17,407 bases of DNA from assembly GCA_003235435.1 (NCBI GenBank), contig QJWF01000207.1, positions 1 to 17,407 of the forward strand, read 5' to 3'. The translations under genes were made by a program, and so were the position numbers. The notes beneath the pieces are model-generated. The model ran no database searches, was not told the origin of the DNA, and worked only from the letters and a program-made list of their open reading frames with translations. This stretch comes from Nitrosomonadales bacterium (GTDB lineage: Bacteria; Pseudomonadota; Gammaproteobacteria; Burkholderiales; Gallionellaceae). Each line of letters starts with the position of its first letter. The first letter of the stretch is position 1. Of this stretch, positions 1 to 7,760 are shown in pieces.

Positions 1-14
1 CGGCAAGCTTGCCG
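1..14. repeat. Perfect 14-bp palindrome at the window edge
   Basis: The first 14 bases, CGGCAAGCTTGCCG, equal their own reverse complement. The window begins exactly here, so the element may extend further left. It lies 23 bases before the GTG of the first gene. It could be the end of an upstream terminator stem or chance; no role can be assigned. Confidence 0.4.
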
Positions 15-37
15 GATATGCTTGTGAAAGGCTGAAC

Positions 38-1369
38 GTGTCCGAAAAATCAAAGTTTCATCATGTCAGCGAAAAGCTGGAAGACCTGCACGTTTCATTG
101 CCGCTTGAGGCTTTCAAAGCGTTGTTGCCGTATCTGGTGGCATTGTTGCTCATCGCCATCGCCGGGTATTGGCTGATAGATCCCGCGCCACCGAAAAAAA
201 TTGTCGTTTCGATAAGCAAGCAGGATGGCAATTATCTGGCCTATGCAAGTCTGTATGGCGTACTGCTCGAACAGGATGGTGTGACACTCGAGATAAGGGA
301 ATCAGAGGGCCCGGCGCAAAGCCTGGCTATGCTGCGCAACAAGGACGCTGGTGTGGACATGGCCTTCATACCCGGAGGAGTGGCGCGATTGGAGTCTACT
401 GCAGGACTGGCCTCGTTGGGCAGTCTGTATTATGAGCCGCTGTGGATATTCCATCGTGTGAAAAGCAAAGTTGAGACCTTATCCGGACTGAAGGGTAAGC
501 GCATCGCGGTGGGTAGAACCGGAAGCGGCAGTCGCATCCTGTCAGGCATGCTGCTGGAAGCGGCAGGCGTAACGGAAAAGAACAGCAGGCTGCTGGAGAT
601 CGGAGATGAAGAAGCTGCGGATGCTCTACGGCGAGGGGCGGCGGATGCGATCTTTCTGTCAGGCGTGCCCACCACCCCGCTGATACAAAAGGTAGCGGAG
701 ATACCGGGCATAAAGCTGGCTGACTTGTCCGAGGCCGAGGCGTTCTCACGCCAGTTCAATTTTCTGCACCATCTGGTGCTGCCCAAGGGAGCGCTCAGTT
801 TGGAATATGATATCCCGCCGCACGAGGTGAACATGCTTGCGCCCACGGTCGCTTTGGTGGCGCGCCAGTCCATGCATCAGGCGCTGGTATATCTGGTGCT
901 CAAAGTAATCACGCGTGTCCACGGCGGTGCGGGGATGTTGCAACAGGCCGGTGAATTTCCATCAGACAGAGGCTCGGATTTCGAGATCAGCAGCCAGGCC
1001 AAGCATTTCTATGAATCCGGCCCGCCGTTCCTCGACCGTTACCTGCCGTTCTGGGCGGCTACGTTTGTAAATCGCGTGCTTATCATCCTGCTACCGCTGG
1101 CAGCGCTCGCCATTCCTCTTAGCCGCATTGTACCGGCCGTATATACCTGGCTTATCAAGTCGCGCATCTACAAACTTTACGGCGAACTGCGGTTTCTGGA
1201 AATGCAGTTGCGAGACGCCGGGAAGGACGAACTTCCCGGCTTGCGCAAGGAACTCGATGCTATCGACAACAGGGTCAACACTATGCGGTTGCCCGTCGCT
1301 TTCTCCAGTCATCTATACGAATTGCGCAGTCATATCGGACTGGTGCGCGCCAGGCTCAGAACGCAATAG
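38..1369 (+). CDS. Membrane-anchored TAXI-family TRAP-type solute-binding protein
   Basis: A 443-aa protein with a GTG start preceded by GAAAGG at a spacing of six bases. It has a cytoplasmic N-terminus of about 25 residues, a membrane segment at about 27-48, and a periplasmic binding-protein domain at about 53-330. That domain carries the TAXI/NMT1-like features DGNYLAYA, a GKRIAVGRTGSGSR block and an ADAIFLSG block. A second membrane segment lies at about 338-362, followed by a charged, helix-forming cytoplasmic tail. Soluble TAXI proteins deliver substrates such as dicarboxylates or glutamate to a fused DctQM permease. This one is tethered at both ends, and no TRAP permease is present in the window. 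The substrate is unknown. It could have a sensory rather than a transport role. The family call is secure; the function is not. Confidence 0.85.
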   Translation: MSEKSKFHHVSEKLEDLHVSLPLEAFKALLPYLVALLLIAIAGYWLIDPAPPKKIVVSISKQDGNYLAYASLYGVLLEQDGVTLEIRESEGPAQSLAMLRNKDAGVDMAFIPGGVARLESTAGLASLGSLYYEPLWIFHRVKSKVETLSGLKGKRIAVGRTGSGSRILSGMLLEAAGVTEKNSRLLEIGDEEAADALRRGAADAIFLSGVPTTPLIQKVAEIPGIKLADLSEAEAFSRQFNFLHHLVLPKGALSLEYDIPPHEVNMLAPTVALVARQSMHQALVYLVLKVITRVHGGAGMLQQAGEFPSDRGSDFEISSQAKHFYESGPPFLDRYLPFWAATFVNRVLIILLPLAALAIPLSRIVPAVYTWLIKSRIYKLYGELRFLEMQLRDAGKDELPGLRKELDAIDNRVNTMRLPVAFSSHLYELRSHIGLVRARLRTQ

Positions 1370-1375
1370 ACGAAG

Positions 1376-1401
1376 TGCCGCAAACGGCAAAAAAGTTTTT
1401 T
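1376..1401 (+). terminator. Possible weak terminator after the TAXI-family gene
   Basis: A TGCCG-CAAA-CGGCA hairpin at 1376-1389 begins six bases after the stop codon. It is followed by six A, one G and six T (to 1401). The U-run does not abut the stem, so termination may be partial and the next genes may still be read through. Confidence 0.35.
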
Positions 1402-1465
1402 CCTGCTGCCGAGGTGGCGGCGAATCCGGCAACAGTCCACGATACCGTGCATTCGTGAATGTCCT

Positions 1466-1471
1466 TATAAT
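1466..1471 (+). promoter_or_regulatory. Perfect -10 box (TATAAT) just before the LEA-type lipoprotein gene
   Basis: TATAAT matches the sigma-70 -10 consensus at all six positions. No good -35 is seen 16-18 bases upstream. A transcript starting seven bases downstream would begin essentially at the ATG at 1479, so this promoter, if real, would give a leaderless mRNA. Confidence 0.4.
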
Positions 1472-1478
1472 ATCCGGC

Positions 1479-1976
1479 ATGAAACTGCCGTTCACAAAGG
1501 CTCTGGCCACCTTGCGCATCATGGAAAGCGGATCATTGCTGATGATGTCCTGCCTGTGGCTCGGCCTTGCAGCAGGGTGCTCGACGCTGCGTCCGGACTT
1601 CGAGACTCCGTCGGTTAATGTCACTTCGTTTATGCCGCTTCCTTCCCAGAGTTTCACGCCAAAATTCGAGATTGGCATGCGCGTCGTGAATCCGAATTCA
1701 ACCAGGTTGAGCCTGCGCGGTATGAGCTACAAAATCTTCCTGAATGATCACGAGGTCGTGGAAGGCGCGGCCAACGAGTTGCCAGTCGTTCCGGCTTATG
1801 GAGAAGCGGAGTTCAGGGTAATCGCGACGGTCAGCATCATCGAGGGTATGCGATTCGTTCAGGACATGCTCAAGAATGCAAATGGCCAAGTCGATTACCG
1901 ACTTCAGGCCAAACTTGATGTCGGGGCAATGATCCCGTCGATACGGATAGAGAAAACCGGTAGTTATTCTCCCTAG
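1479..1976 (+). CDS. LEA type 2 (WHy domain) family lipoprotein
   Basis: A 165-aa protein. The N-terminus is basic (K2, K7, R13), followed by a hydrophobic stretch and the lipobox LAAGC, giving lipidation at Cys34. The mature part fits the LEA14/WHy fold: a beta-rich domain with V-NPNSTRLSLRGMSYKIFLN, then a glycine-poor beta strand pattern. Bacterial members are envelope lipoproteins of poorly defined, possibly stress-related function. The ATG at 1479 was chosen because a later ATG at 1521 would leave a signal peptide with no positive charge. Neither start has a good Shine-Dalgarno. The frame is open further upstream, but there it overlaps the TAXI gene. It is followed 62 bp later by the DUF4442 gene. 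Confidence 0.75.
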   Translation: MKLPFTKALATLRIMESGSLLMMSCLWLGLAAGCSTLRPDFETPSVNVTSFMPLPSQSFTPKFEIGMRVVNPNSTRLSLRGMSYKIFLNDHEVVEGAANELPVVPAYGEAEFRVIATVSIIEGMRFVQDMLKNANGQVDYRLQAKLDVGAMIPSIRIEKTGSYSP

Positions 1977-2038
1977 TCTGTTGCGGCATCGCAGCCGGTT
2001 TTCCGGTTGAATCGCTGTGTGATTCGGATACAAACAAA

Positions 2039-2560
2039 TTGACAAGTGATTCCGATTGGAGCGCCATCAATAACCGGGCAAAAAAGCTGATCTTCGATAG
2101 AGCGCAGGCTACAATCGCGCTGCGCCTGTTCGGGTTTTTCAAAATTCCCATGATGCTTTACGTCAGGCCTTCAGTCACGGAAATCTCGGACGAACGGGTG
2201 GTGGTGAGAATCCCATTGCGGAGAAGAACCAGAAACCATATCGGATCGATGTATTTCGGCGCATTGGGTGTTGGTGCCGACTGTTCTGTCGGGGCTCTGG
2301 CCATGCACCTGACAAAACATCAGCCCGAAAAAATATCGATGATTTTCAAAAATTTCAGCGCAGAGTTCCTTAAGCGCGCCGAAGGCGACGTGGATTTTTG
2401 CTGCATCCAGGGTAACGAGATAGCAAAGCTGATCGCAGTGGTTGCCGCGTCGGACGAGAGGAATGAGATTATGGTCGATGTCATCGCGACTGTTCCTGAT
2501 CAGGGAAACGAACCGGTAGCCACATTCAAGATGACCCTTTCAATGAAGAAGCAAGCATAG
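2039..2560 (+). CDS. DUF4442 / PaaI-like hotdog-fold protein (putative thioesterase)
   Basis: A 173-aa protein. The central part has the DUF4442 pattern: a VTEIS strand, an RIPLRRRTRNHIGSMYFGA block in which N-H-x-G-S-M-Y-F-G corresponds to the conserved hotdog active-site loop, and then a long helix starting VGADCSVGALAMH. Relatives are acyl-CoA thioesterase-like, but a reaction has not been established for this group. The protein is presumably cytoplasmic. The only plausible start in a suitable place is TTG at 2039, with a weak CGGA nine bases upstream; the next in-frame ATG falls inside the domain. The family is clear and the start is less certain. Confidence 0.75.
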   Translation: MTSDSDWSAINNRAKKLIFDRAQATIALRLFGFFKIPMMLYVRPSVTEISDERVVVRIPLRRRTRNHIGSMYFGALGVGADCSVGALAMHLTKHQPEKISMIFKNFSAEFLKRAEGDVDFCCIQGNEIAKLIAVVAASDERNEIMVDVIATVPDQGNEPVATFKMTLSMKKQA

Positions 2561-2615
2561 CCAAAGTCCCCACCAGAATTTGTTCGAAAGGGCGTTGGTA
2601 AGGTACTTAACTCCT

Positions 2616-2634
2616 AACCCGGAAACAGGTTTTT
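2616..2634 (+). terminator. Weak terminator-like hairpin after the DUF4442 gene
   Basis: AACC and GGTT pair across an imperfect, GGAAA-containing loop, and the right arm runs into five T. The stem is short and contains a mismatch, so this is only a candidate. Confidence 0.25.
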
Positions 2635-2783
2635 CGACCAATCGGAATTTGAGCAGCATGTATGTTCCTTCCTTACGTCTGGTTTTCACTACTGCTTGAT
2701 ATGGCCAGCGATCCGTTTATTTCAGGGCATTCTGATTTTCGAGTGCGCGAGCTAAAGAAACCAAAGCAACAAGGTCGTTATGC

Positions 2784-2934
2784 TCTTAAGGCTCACTTAA
2801 GATTTCAGTGTTTGAATAGCAACCGTGAGCAGGAAGATCGGTTTGGCCGATACGACGAGTTTACGGGAATTCACGGGTACTGCTCTTATTGCATGGGTGA
2901 TGGATCCCGCATCACCCTGAAACTCTAAAAGGAG
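2784..2934 (+). promoter_or_regulatory. Hairpin-rich 5' leader of the repeat protein gene
   Basis: The 381 bases between 2560 and 2942 hold no convincing gene. Their 3' part has three perfect stem-loops in a row: TCTTAAG/CTTAAGA (2784-2802, loop 5), ATCGG/CCGAT (2837-2851, loop 5) and GGGTGATG/CATCACCC (2895-2917, loop 7). The last ends nine bases before a strong AAAAGGAG ribosome binding site (2927-2934). This could be a cis-acting RNA element, but it matches no riboswitch class I can recognise. An 88-codon ORF at 2662-2928 crosses the region and ends against the ribosome binding site. Confidence 0.4.
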
Positions 2935-2941
2935 TATTGAA

Positions 2942-3310
2942 ATGAAACTTCGTAACTTTGCTTTAGCCTTGAGCGCGGCAGCTTTGTTGCCAACGTTCGC
3001 AATTGCAGGCGATAACATGGATGCTATCAGCGCAAGCTTCGACCGGGATCTCAACCGCGAATATTCGGTCAGGTACGTACCCTCAACGCTGACCAGAGTC
3101 GATCCGCTGGATGTGATCAACGTCACTTTGCTCGCGGGACCCGATCAGGTTCGCGCCAGTTTTGAACGCGACCTCAACCGCAAAAAGATTGCTTTCAGCA
3201 CCTTGCCTGAAGGAAGGGATTCCGATCCGCTGAATGGGATCAACGCCGCTTTGCGTTGCGGAAGTTCAGGCACGATCAGCGCAGGCATCACAGGAAATCT
3301 TTATTGCTAA
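2942..3310 (+). CDS. Small secreted protein with two ASF-RDLNR repeats, unknown function
   Basis: A 122-aa protein with a textbook signal peptide (KLR, then a hydrophobic Ala/Leu core, cleavage likely after IAG or AIA at about 22). The mature part consists of two similar units. Residues 31-64 start ASFDRDLNRE and end DPLDVINVTLL; residues 72-104 start ASFERDLNRK and end DPLNGINAALR. A short Gly/Ser-rich tail carries two Cys (106 and 122). Similar short periplasmic proteins with S-F-x-R-D motifs occur in betaproteobacteria, to my recollection without known function. The ribosome binding site AAAAGGAG, seven bases upstream, is excellent. The gene appears monocistronic, with a structured leader and its own terminator. 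Confidence 0.85.
   Translation: MKLRNFALALSAAALLPTFAIAGDNMDAISASFDRDLNREYSVRYVPSTLTRVDPLDVINVTLLAGPDQVRASFERDLNRKKIAFSTLPEGRDSDPLNGINAALRCGSSGTISAGITGNLYC
3032..3253 (+). repeat. Internal duplication within the secreted repeat protein
   Basis: Codons 31-64 (3032-3133) and 72-104 (3155-3253) encode two related units of about 33 residues. They share ASF(D/E)RDLNR at the start and DPL(D/N)xIN near the end. At DNA level only the CTCAACCGC core and scattered positions remain identical, so the duplication is old. Confidence 0.7.
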
Positions 3311-3360
3311 CCTGCTCGACCCTCAACTCTCTTGACTCCTCCCAAGTTGTTAAGAGTTCG

Positions 3361-3393
3361 CCCCTGAACCTTGACCGGCTCAGGGGTTTTTTT
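3361..3393 (+). terminator. Rho-independent terminator of the repeat protein gene
   Basis: The stem CCCCTGA (3361-3367) / TCAGGGG (3380-3386) has a 12-base loop and is followed directly by seven T, then C and four more T. There is no T-run on the opposite side, so it serves the + strand gene and not the convergent gene ending at 3412. Confidence 0.85.
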
Positions 3394-3411
3394 CTTTTCA
3401 AGTTTAACGGG

Positions 3412-5148
3412 TCAATACCCCAGTGCCAGGCCCGAGTTGCGGCGAGGATCGATCGCGCCGTAGTAGCGGTTATCACCGACCGGTTCACCATCCAGTCTGG
3501 GCGCGCCTACAAGGATCGCCGCGACCTGGTTGGCCGGCGGCGGATCGCCGAACTTCTGGCCCCAGCTCTCCAGAATGATGCGCGTGTCGGGACTGAGCGC
3601 GTAGTTTTCGACATTCGTCTCTTCCGGTTGCCATTGCTGGTGGAAGCGCGGTGCATCCACCGCTTCCTGAACATCCATGCCGTAGTCGATCACGTTGAGT
3701 ATCGTCAGCAACACCGTTGTAATGATACGGCTGCCGCCCGGCGTGCCGAGCACCATTACCGGCTTGCCGTTTTTGGTGACGATGGTCGGGCTCATCGAAC
3801 TGAGCGGGCGTTTTCCGCGTTCGATCTTGTTCGCTTCGCCCTGAACAAGGCCGAAGCTGTTCGGCACACCGACCTTGATCGTGAAATCGTCCATCTCGTT
3901 GTTAAGCAATACGCCGGTCTTCGCAGCAACCACCTTGGCACCAAACCAGTCATTCAGCGTGTAGGTGACCGACACCGCGTTGCCCCATTTGTCGACGATC
4001 GAGTAGTGCGTGGTGTTGCTGCCCTCATGGGGTGTGGTGGCAGCGTGCGGCGCGATGCCAGGTCCGATATCCCCTGAAGTACCGGCTGGCGGGATCACCG
4101 TGCGGATCTGTGCGGCGTAGTCCTTGTCGAGCAGGAGATCGAGCGGACTGTCCACGAATTCCGGATCGCCGAGATAGCTGTTGCGATCGACAAACGCGTG
4201 ACGCATTGCCTCGATCTGGTACTGCACCGCTTGTGCCGAGTGAAACCCGAGTTCCTTCATCGGATAGCCCTCGAGTATGTTCAACATTTCGCAGATCGCC
4301 ACACCTCCCGAGCTCGGGGGCGGCGCAGACACGATGCCATAATCGCGGTAGGTGCACTCCACAGGCTCAAGTTCGCGAGTCTGGTAACGGTCGAGGTCGG
4401 CCTGCATCAGGATGCCGCCCCCCGCCCAGCTGCTTGCGACGATCGCCGCGCCGACCGGTCCCTTGTAGAACCCGTCAGCGCCCATGTTTCTGATCCTCCT
4501 CAACGTATTCGCGAGGTCTCTTTGAACCAGCTTTTGCCCGACCTTGAATGGTTCTCCCTTGTTCAAAAAGATCACCGCCGTGGCAGGGTCTTTTTTGAAG
4601 GCATTAGTCGCTGTCTTCAGCATATCGATGTCGCCCTGCTCGAGCTCGAAACCCTCCTGCGCATACTTGATCGCGGCAGCGAGCAGCGGGGTACGCCGCA
4701 TCGTGCCGTATTTGCCACGTGCGAATTCCATTCCCGACACCGTGCCCGGAACGCCCACAGCGAGGTGGCCGTAGGTGCTCAGGCCAGGCACCACGTTGCC
4801 GTCACGGTCCAGGTACATGCTCGCAGATGCGGCGAGCGGCGCCTTCTCGCGGAAATCAAGGAACGTCTTGCGCCCATCCGCCAGTTGTATTGTCATGAAG
4901 CCGCCTCCGCCGAGATTGCCCGCCGCCGGATACACCACTGCCAGCGTGTAACCGACTGCGACTGCCGCATCCACGGCATTACCGCCAGCCTTGAGAATAT
5001 CGATCCCTGCCTGGGTTGCGAGGCGCTGCGCAGTGACCACCATTCCATTCCTGGCGGCTACCGGCGCCTGCGAAGCGGCCTGCGTATTGAGATAGCTGAG
5101 CGCGAGAGCTGCAGCAAGAAGTGATTTCGCAAGCGGATAGAATTTCAT
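3412..5148 (-). CDS. ggt: Gamma-glutamyltransferase precursor (glutathione hydrolase)
   Basis: A 578-aa protein, the usual length for periplasmic bacterial GGT. It cleaves the gamma-glutamyl bond of glutathione and transfers the glutamyl group to water or amino acids. It has a Sec signal peptide (about 1-25, NTQA|AS). The large-subunit substrate arginine lies in LDFREKAP (Arg100). The autoprocessing and catalytic Thr379 begins the small subunit at NTTHYSIVDKWGNAVSVTYT. The substrate-binding block NNEMDDF (about 417-422) and the glycine loop GTPGGSR (about 468-474) are intact. The start codon at 5148 is preceded by a purine-rich AGGGGGGAT; an in-frame extension to 5322 would bury the signal peptide and is rejected. 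It lies 64 bp downstream of the ABC-class ATPase gene on the same strand, possibly in one transcript. Confidence 0.95.
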   Translation of the reverse strand: MKFYPLAKSLLAAALALSYLNTQAASQAPVAARNGMVVTAQRLATQAGIDILKAGGNAVDAAVAVGYTLAVVYPAAGNLGGGGFMTIQLADGRKTFLDFREKAPLAASASMYLDRDGNVVPGLSTYGHLAVGVPGTVSGMEFARGKYGTMRRTPLLAAAIKYAQEGFELEQGDIDMLKTATNAFKKDPATAVIFLNKGEPFKVGQKLVQRDLANTLRRIRNMGADGFYKGPVGAAIVASSWAGGGILMQADLDRYQTRELEPVECTYRDYGIVSAPPPSSGGVAICEMLNILEGYPMKELGFHSAQAVQYQIEAMRHAFVDRNSYLGDPEFVDSPLDLLLDKDYAAQIRTVIPPAGTSGDIGPGIAPHAATTPHEGSNTTHYSIVDKWGNAVSVTYTLNDWFGAKVVAAKTGVLLNNEMDDFTIKVGVPNSFGLVQGEANKIERGKRPLSSMSPTIVTKNGKPVMVLGTPGGSRIITTVLLTILNVIDYGMDVQEAVDAPRFHQQWQPEETNVENYALSPDTRIILESWGQKFGDPPPANQVAAILVGAPRLDGEPVGDNRYYGAIDPRRNSGLALGY

Positions 5149-5212
5149 GTCATCCCCCCTGGTGCGATCCGGATTAAATTTTGCGTCCCATCGATGTACA
5201 TAGAATCTATTA

Positions 5213-6904
5213 TCACCCTTTTGCGCGTATCCTGTTGATTGCGGCAGCCACCTCATGCAATCGAGGCAATGCAAGCTCTCCGGATTTCCAGGGATGCAGG
5301 ATATCGAGCCCCTGTTCTTCAACTTCCTTTAAAGCCATCCTTAGTCCATCTACAAGGTTGCTCGACTTTTCAAGATAATGTTTCGCATAAGTGTGGATGA
5401 TCAGTCCAATTGCCCTTGTTTGTCCGATATCGACCAGTTGTTCCACTTTACCCAGATCTATCTCGTGCTCGCCATAGAGAAGCGTGTCAATCCCGCGGGT
5501 CTCGATGCTGACCTCCCTTTTCCCGCGCGCCGGAATTAACCGCCCTGGATCCGGACGTCTTTGCGGTTGTTTTACAATGTGTGGAAGCCTGCCCGGTTTT
5601 TCCCTGGGCATGGCTGGTCCTGCAAGGGAATGCGCCTTGAGTGTGACATCCTGCGGCTGGTAGGCATCCATCATGATGACAGTATCGCTCACTGCAAAAT
5701 AATCCCCGGAGCCGCCCATGACGATCACCGATGACACGCCGTGGTCCTGATACATCTCCCTGACCCGATGCAGGAACGGTGTGATCGGTTCTTTGTCCCT
5801 GATGACCAGTTTCTGCATCCGCTCATCGCGGATCATGAAATTCGTCGCCGAAGTATCTTCATCGATCAGCAGCAGGGTGGCGGCATCATCCAGTGCTTCG
5901 ATGATGTTCGCCGCCTGGGACGTGCTGCCGCTGGCATTCTCCGTGGAGAATCCAGTCGTATCACAATCGAAGGGAAGACGGGCTATGAACGGGCTGATAT
6001 CGAGATTCCAAACGGCGCGATTATCTTCGGCGCGAACCTTCACCGCGGTGGGGTCGGTTGCAACAAGTTCCCTGCCATCACCGGGGATATGGTTATAGAC
6101 GCCCCTTTCCAGCGCATGCAGCAACGTAGACTTGCCATGAAAACCTCCGCCGACGATCAGGGTCACCCCGCGAGGTATGCCCATCCCGCGAATCCTGCCG
6201 CGGTTCGGTAAAGTCAGCATGCAGGAAAGCGATTCCGGAGCGACAAAGGGGATTGCAGCCTCTTTCAGGGGGCGGTCGTCGACCCCGCTTCGTCTTGGCA
6301 ATATAGAGTTGTCGGCCACAAAAGCGGCAAGACCTTTTTGCCGGAGCTGGCCGCGCAAGAACTCCTGGTCTTCGGCAGACTGGACATGCTTTTCAAATTT
6401 CCCCTTATCCATGTTTCCGAAATAAAGGCTTTCCGAGACGACTCGCGGAAGCTCGCCAAAGAAGATCTCTTCTGCTTCCCGTGACAGGATAATTCGTCCT
6501 GCCGCAGGCAGGCCCACCGTCAACCGTGCCTCGATGCCACCGTCATCGATTAGCACCGAATTCCTGACCAGGATCTGCTGGCCGCTCGTTTCGATACGGA
6601 TCTCGCCGCTCTTGCCGATACCCCTGTGTCCCTTGACCTGCGCGCGGATCGCCTTGGCAACAGCCCTTGCCAGAAAATCCTCAGCGGCGGTTTTTCTTGC
6701 ATTGCCGGACCAGAGTTCCGAGGGAAGAGAGGCTTTCTGCGATGGGACATTGATACTTATCCGCGAAGGATGTGCAAAAGGATCTCCCGGCACATGATCG
6801 ATGGTGAGCCTGTAGCCGTCAAACTGATAGTCCCCCTTCAGGTCCTTATAGGCCTTGTATCCGCGACCATCAATGTTGCTCAACAGTGCTTTCAGTCGTT
6901 CCAT
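5213..6904 (-). CDS. Predicted ATPase of the ABC class (PF09818/COG3044 family)
   Basis: A 563-aa protein from the ATG at 6904. The N-terminal family signature IDGRGYKAYKDLKG (about 11-24) and DHVPGDPFAHPSR (about 36-48) are present. Walker A is GGGFHGKST (252-260). A signature-like GSTSQAANI lies at about 326-334, Walker B is TLLLIDED (343-350), and MGGSGDYF follows at about 396. There are no membrane segments. The family is widespread in bacteria and some eukaryotes, and its cellular role is unknown. The frame stays open to another ATG at 7027 (604 aa). The 41 extra residues precede the conserved start of the family, and that ATG has an AAGGA only one or two bases away, so 6904 is preferred. 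The absence of an SD there leaves the start uncertain. Confidence 0.85.
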   Translation of the reverse strand: MERLKALLSNIDGRGYKAYKDLKGDYQFDGYRLTIDHVPGDPFAHPSRISINVPSQKASLPSELWSGNARKTAAEDFLARAVAKAIRAQVKGHRGIGKSGEIRIETSGQQILVRNSVLIDDGGIEARLTVGLPAAGRIILSREAEEIFFGELPRVVSESLYFGNMDKGKFEKHVQSAEDQEFLRGQLRQKGLAAFVADNSILPRRSGVDDRPLKEAAIPFVAPESLSCMLTLPNRGRIRGMGIPRGVTLIVGGGFHGKSTLLHALERGVYNHIPGDGRELVATDPTAVKVRAEDNRAVWNLDISPFIARLPFDCDTTGFSTENASGSTSQAANIIEALDDAATLLLIDEDTSATNFMIRDERMQKLVIRDKEPITPFLHRVREMYQDHGVSSVIVMGGSGDYFAVSDTVIMMDAYQPQDVTLKAHSLAGPAMPREKPGRLPHIVKQPQRRPDPGRLIPARGKREVSIETRGIDTLLYGEHEIDLGKVEQLVDIGQTRAIGLIIHTYAKHYLEKSSNLVDGLRMALKEVEEQGLDILHPWKSGELALPRLHEVAAAINRIRAKG

Positions 6905-7061
6905 TTGGTACGCCACACTTGAAATATCTTGATGCGCAGGAAGAAGCTGCAGCAATTCCGGTGTCACGCCAAATTTTACACGGGATACTTTGGAATTTAC
7001 GGATATTGAGAAGACAAAACTGAACATTTCCTTATATAACGCGAATGCCGTGATTAATGGA

Positions 7062-7090
7062 TTGGGGTGAAATTCGCTCCGTACTGTAAT
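7062..7090 (+). promoter_or_regulatory. Candidate sigma-70 promoter for the four-helix membrane protein
   Basis: TTGGGG (7062-7067), a 17-base spacer and TGTAAT (7085-7090, five of six consensus positions) lie in the divergent intergenic region. Transcription would start near 7097, giving a leader of about 65 bases. The -35 matches only three positions, so the call is moderate. Confidence 0.4.
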
Positions 7091-7161
7091 ATTATCCGTC
7101 CGTCGATTTCACGACCGAACCGCTGCCTCGCCAACAACTGGAGATATCCTGGAGAATATTA

Positions 7162-7647
7162 ATGAGCATCAATCTGAAGCAAATAAAATTTGGCCTTGCG
7201 CTGGTAATGCTGGGCCTTCTGTTCGGTGTCGGTCTAGGCATCACGTTCGGAGCTAACGAAGATCTCTTTAGCGACTATGTAGCACAAGGGATTGCCGCGC
7301 ATCCCGGCCTTCATGATGCAAAAAGTCCTGAAAAGATCTGGCGCTATGCGCAGCGTGCGCATTTTCACGCCAACGGTATCGCCGCCTTCTCTATCGGCTT
7401 GCTGCTGCTCGTTGCCGCATCCAGCCTCAAGGAGAAACTCAAAACGGCCAGTTCGATTCTGATCGGCCTCGGCAGTTTCTATCCACTATCATGGTTTACC
7501 ATGTTCCTGGTGGCGCCCTCCTTGGGCAGGGAGGCTGCGCACTCATACCCGCTTACGCAACTGTTCGTTTTCACAGGTGTGGTAGGCCTGGTATTCGGCT
7601 TGGCTATCCTGTTGGCAAATCTGTTTCTCGGGTTATTCAGCGAGTAA
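7162..7647 (+). CDS. Integral membrane protein with four predicted helices, unknown function
   Basis: A 161-aa protein with GGAG (7151-7154) seven bases before the ATG. Hydrophobic segments lie at about 9-30, 70-89, 97-120 and 130-158. A soluble loop of about 40 residues between helices 1 and 2 ends in the striking RAHFHANG motif (about 68-75). The two His residues at the membrane boundary could bind a metal or haem, but this is inference. I do not recognise the family. It is divergent from the ABC-class ATPase gene and convergent with the small membrane protein at 7761-8042. Confidence 0.8.
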   Translation: MSINLKQIKFGLALVMLGLLFGVGLGITFGANEDLFSDYVAQGIAAHPGLHDAKSPEKIWRYAQRAHFHANGIAAFSIGLLLLVAASSLKEKLKTASSILIGLGSFYPLSWFTMFLVAPSLGREAAHSYPLTQLFVFTGVVGLVFGLAILLANLFLGLFSE

Positions 7648-7707
7648 TCTGGCAACCCTTGGAGAGTGATGCAACATAGCGCAGTGCTCGGTCGACTTTC
7701 CGGCAAA

Positions 7708-7727
7708 CGGGACACTACGCTGTCCCG
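7708..7727. terminator. Hairpin between convergent genes
   Basis: CGGGACA and TGTCCCG form a perfect 7-bp stem with a 6-base loop, midway between two convergent stop codons (7647 and 7763). T-runs on either side are short (CTTATT on the + strand, TTTG on the - strand), so efficiency is uncertain. Confidence 0.45.
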
Positions 7728-7760
7728 CTTATTCATGGTGACTGATAATCTGGGCAGAAG

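Noticed and set aside
2662..2928. 88-codon open frame in the leader before the repeat protein
   Set aside because: It has no clear ribosome binding site and an unconvincing composition, and it runs through three perfect RNA hairpins. Its stop touching the next ribosome binding site is suggestive of coupling, so it is not excluded, but a structured leader explains the region better.
3256..4077. 273-codon open frame on the + strand
   Set aside because: It starts inside the repeat protein gene, crosses its terminator and then runs antisense to ggt. No domain pattern is seen.
4198..5124. 308-codon open frame on the + strand
   Set aside because: It lies opposite ggt, which is a complete and conserved gene. 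The product is Arg/His-rich with no family features.
5149..5322. N-terminal extension of ggt by 58 codons
   Set aside because: It would place a Cys-rich, non-hydrophobic segment before a perfect signal peptide, and the ATG at 5148 has its own ribosome binding site.
7031..7062. Promoter for the ABC-class ATPase gene (TATAAG at 7036-7031, - strand)
   Set aside because: The -10-like box is good, but no -35 lies at 16-18 bases. It sits directly on the ATG at 7027, which at most argues for the later start at 6904.
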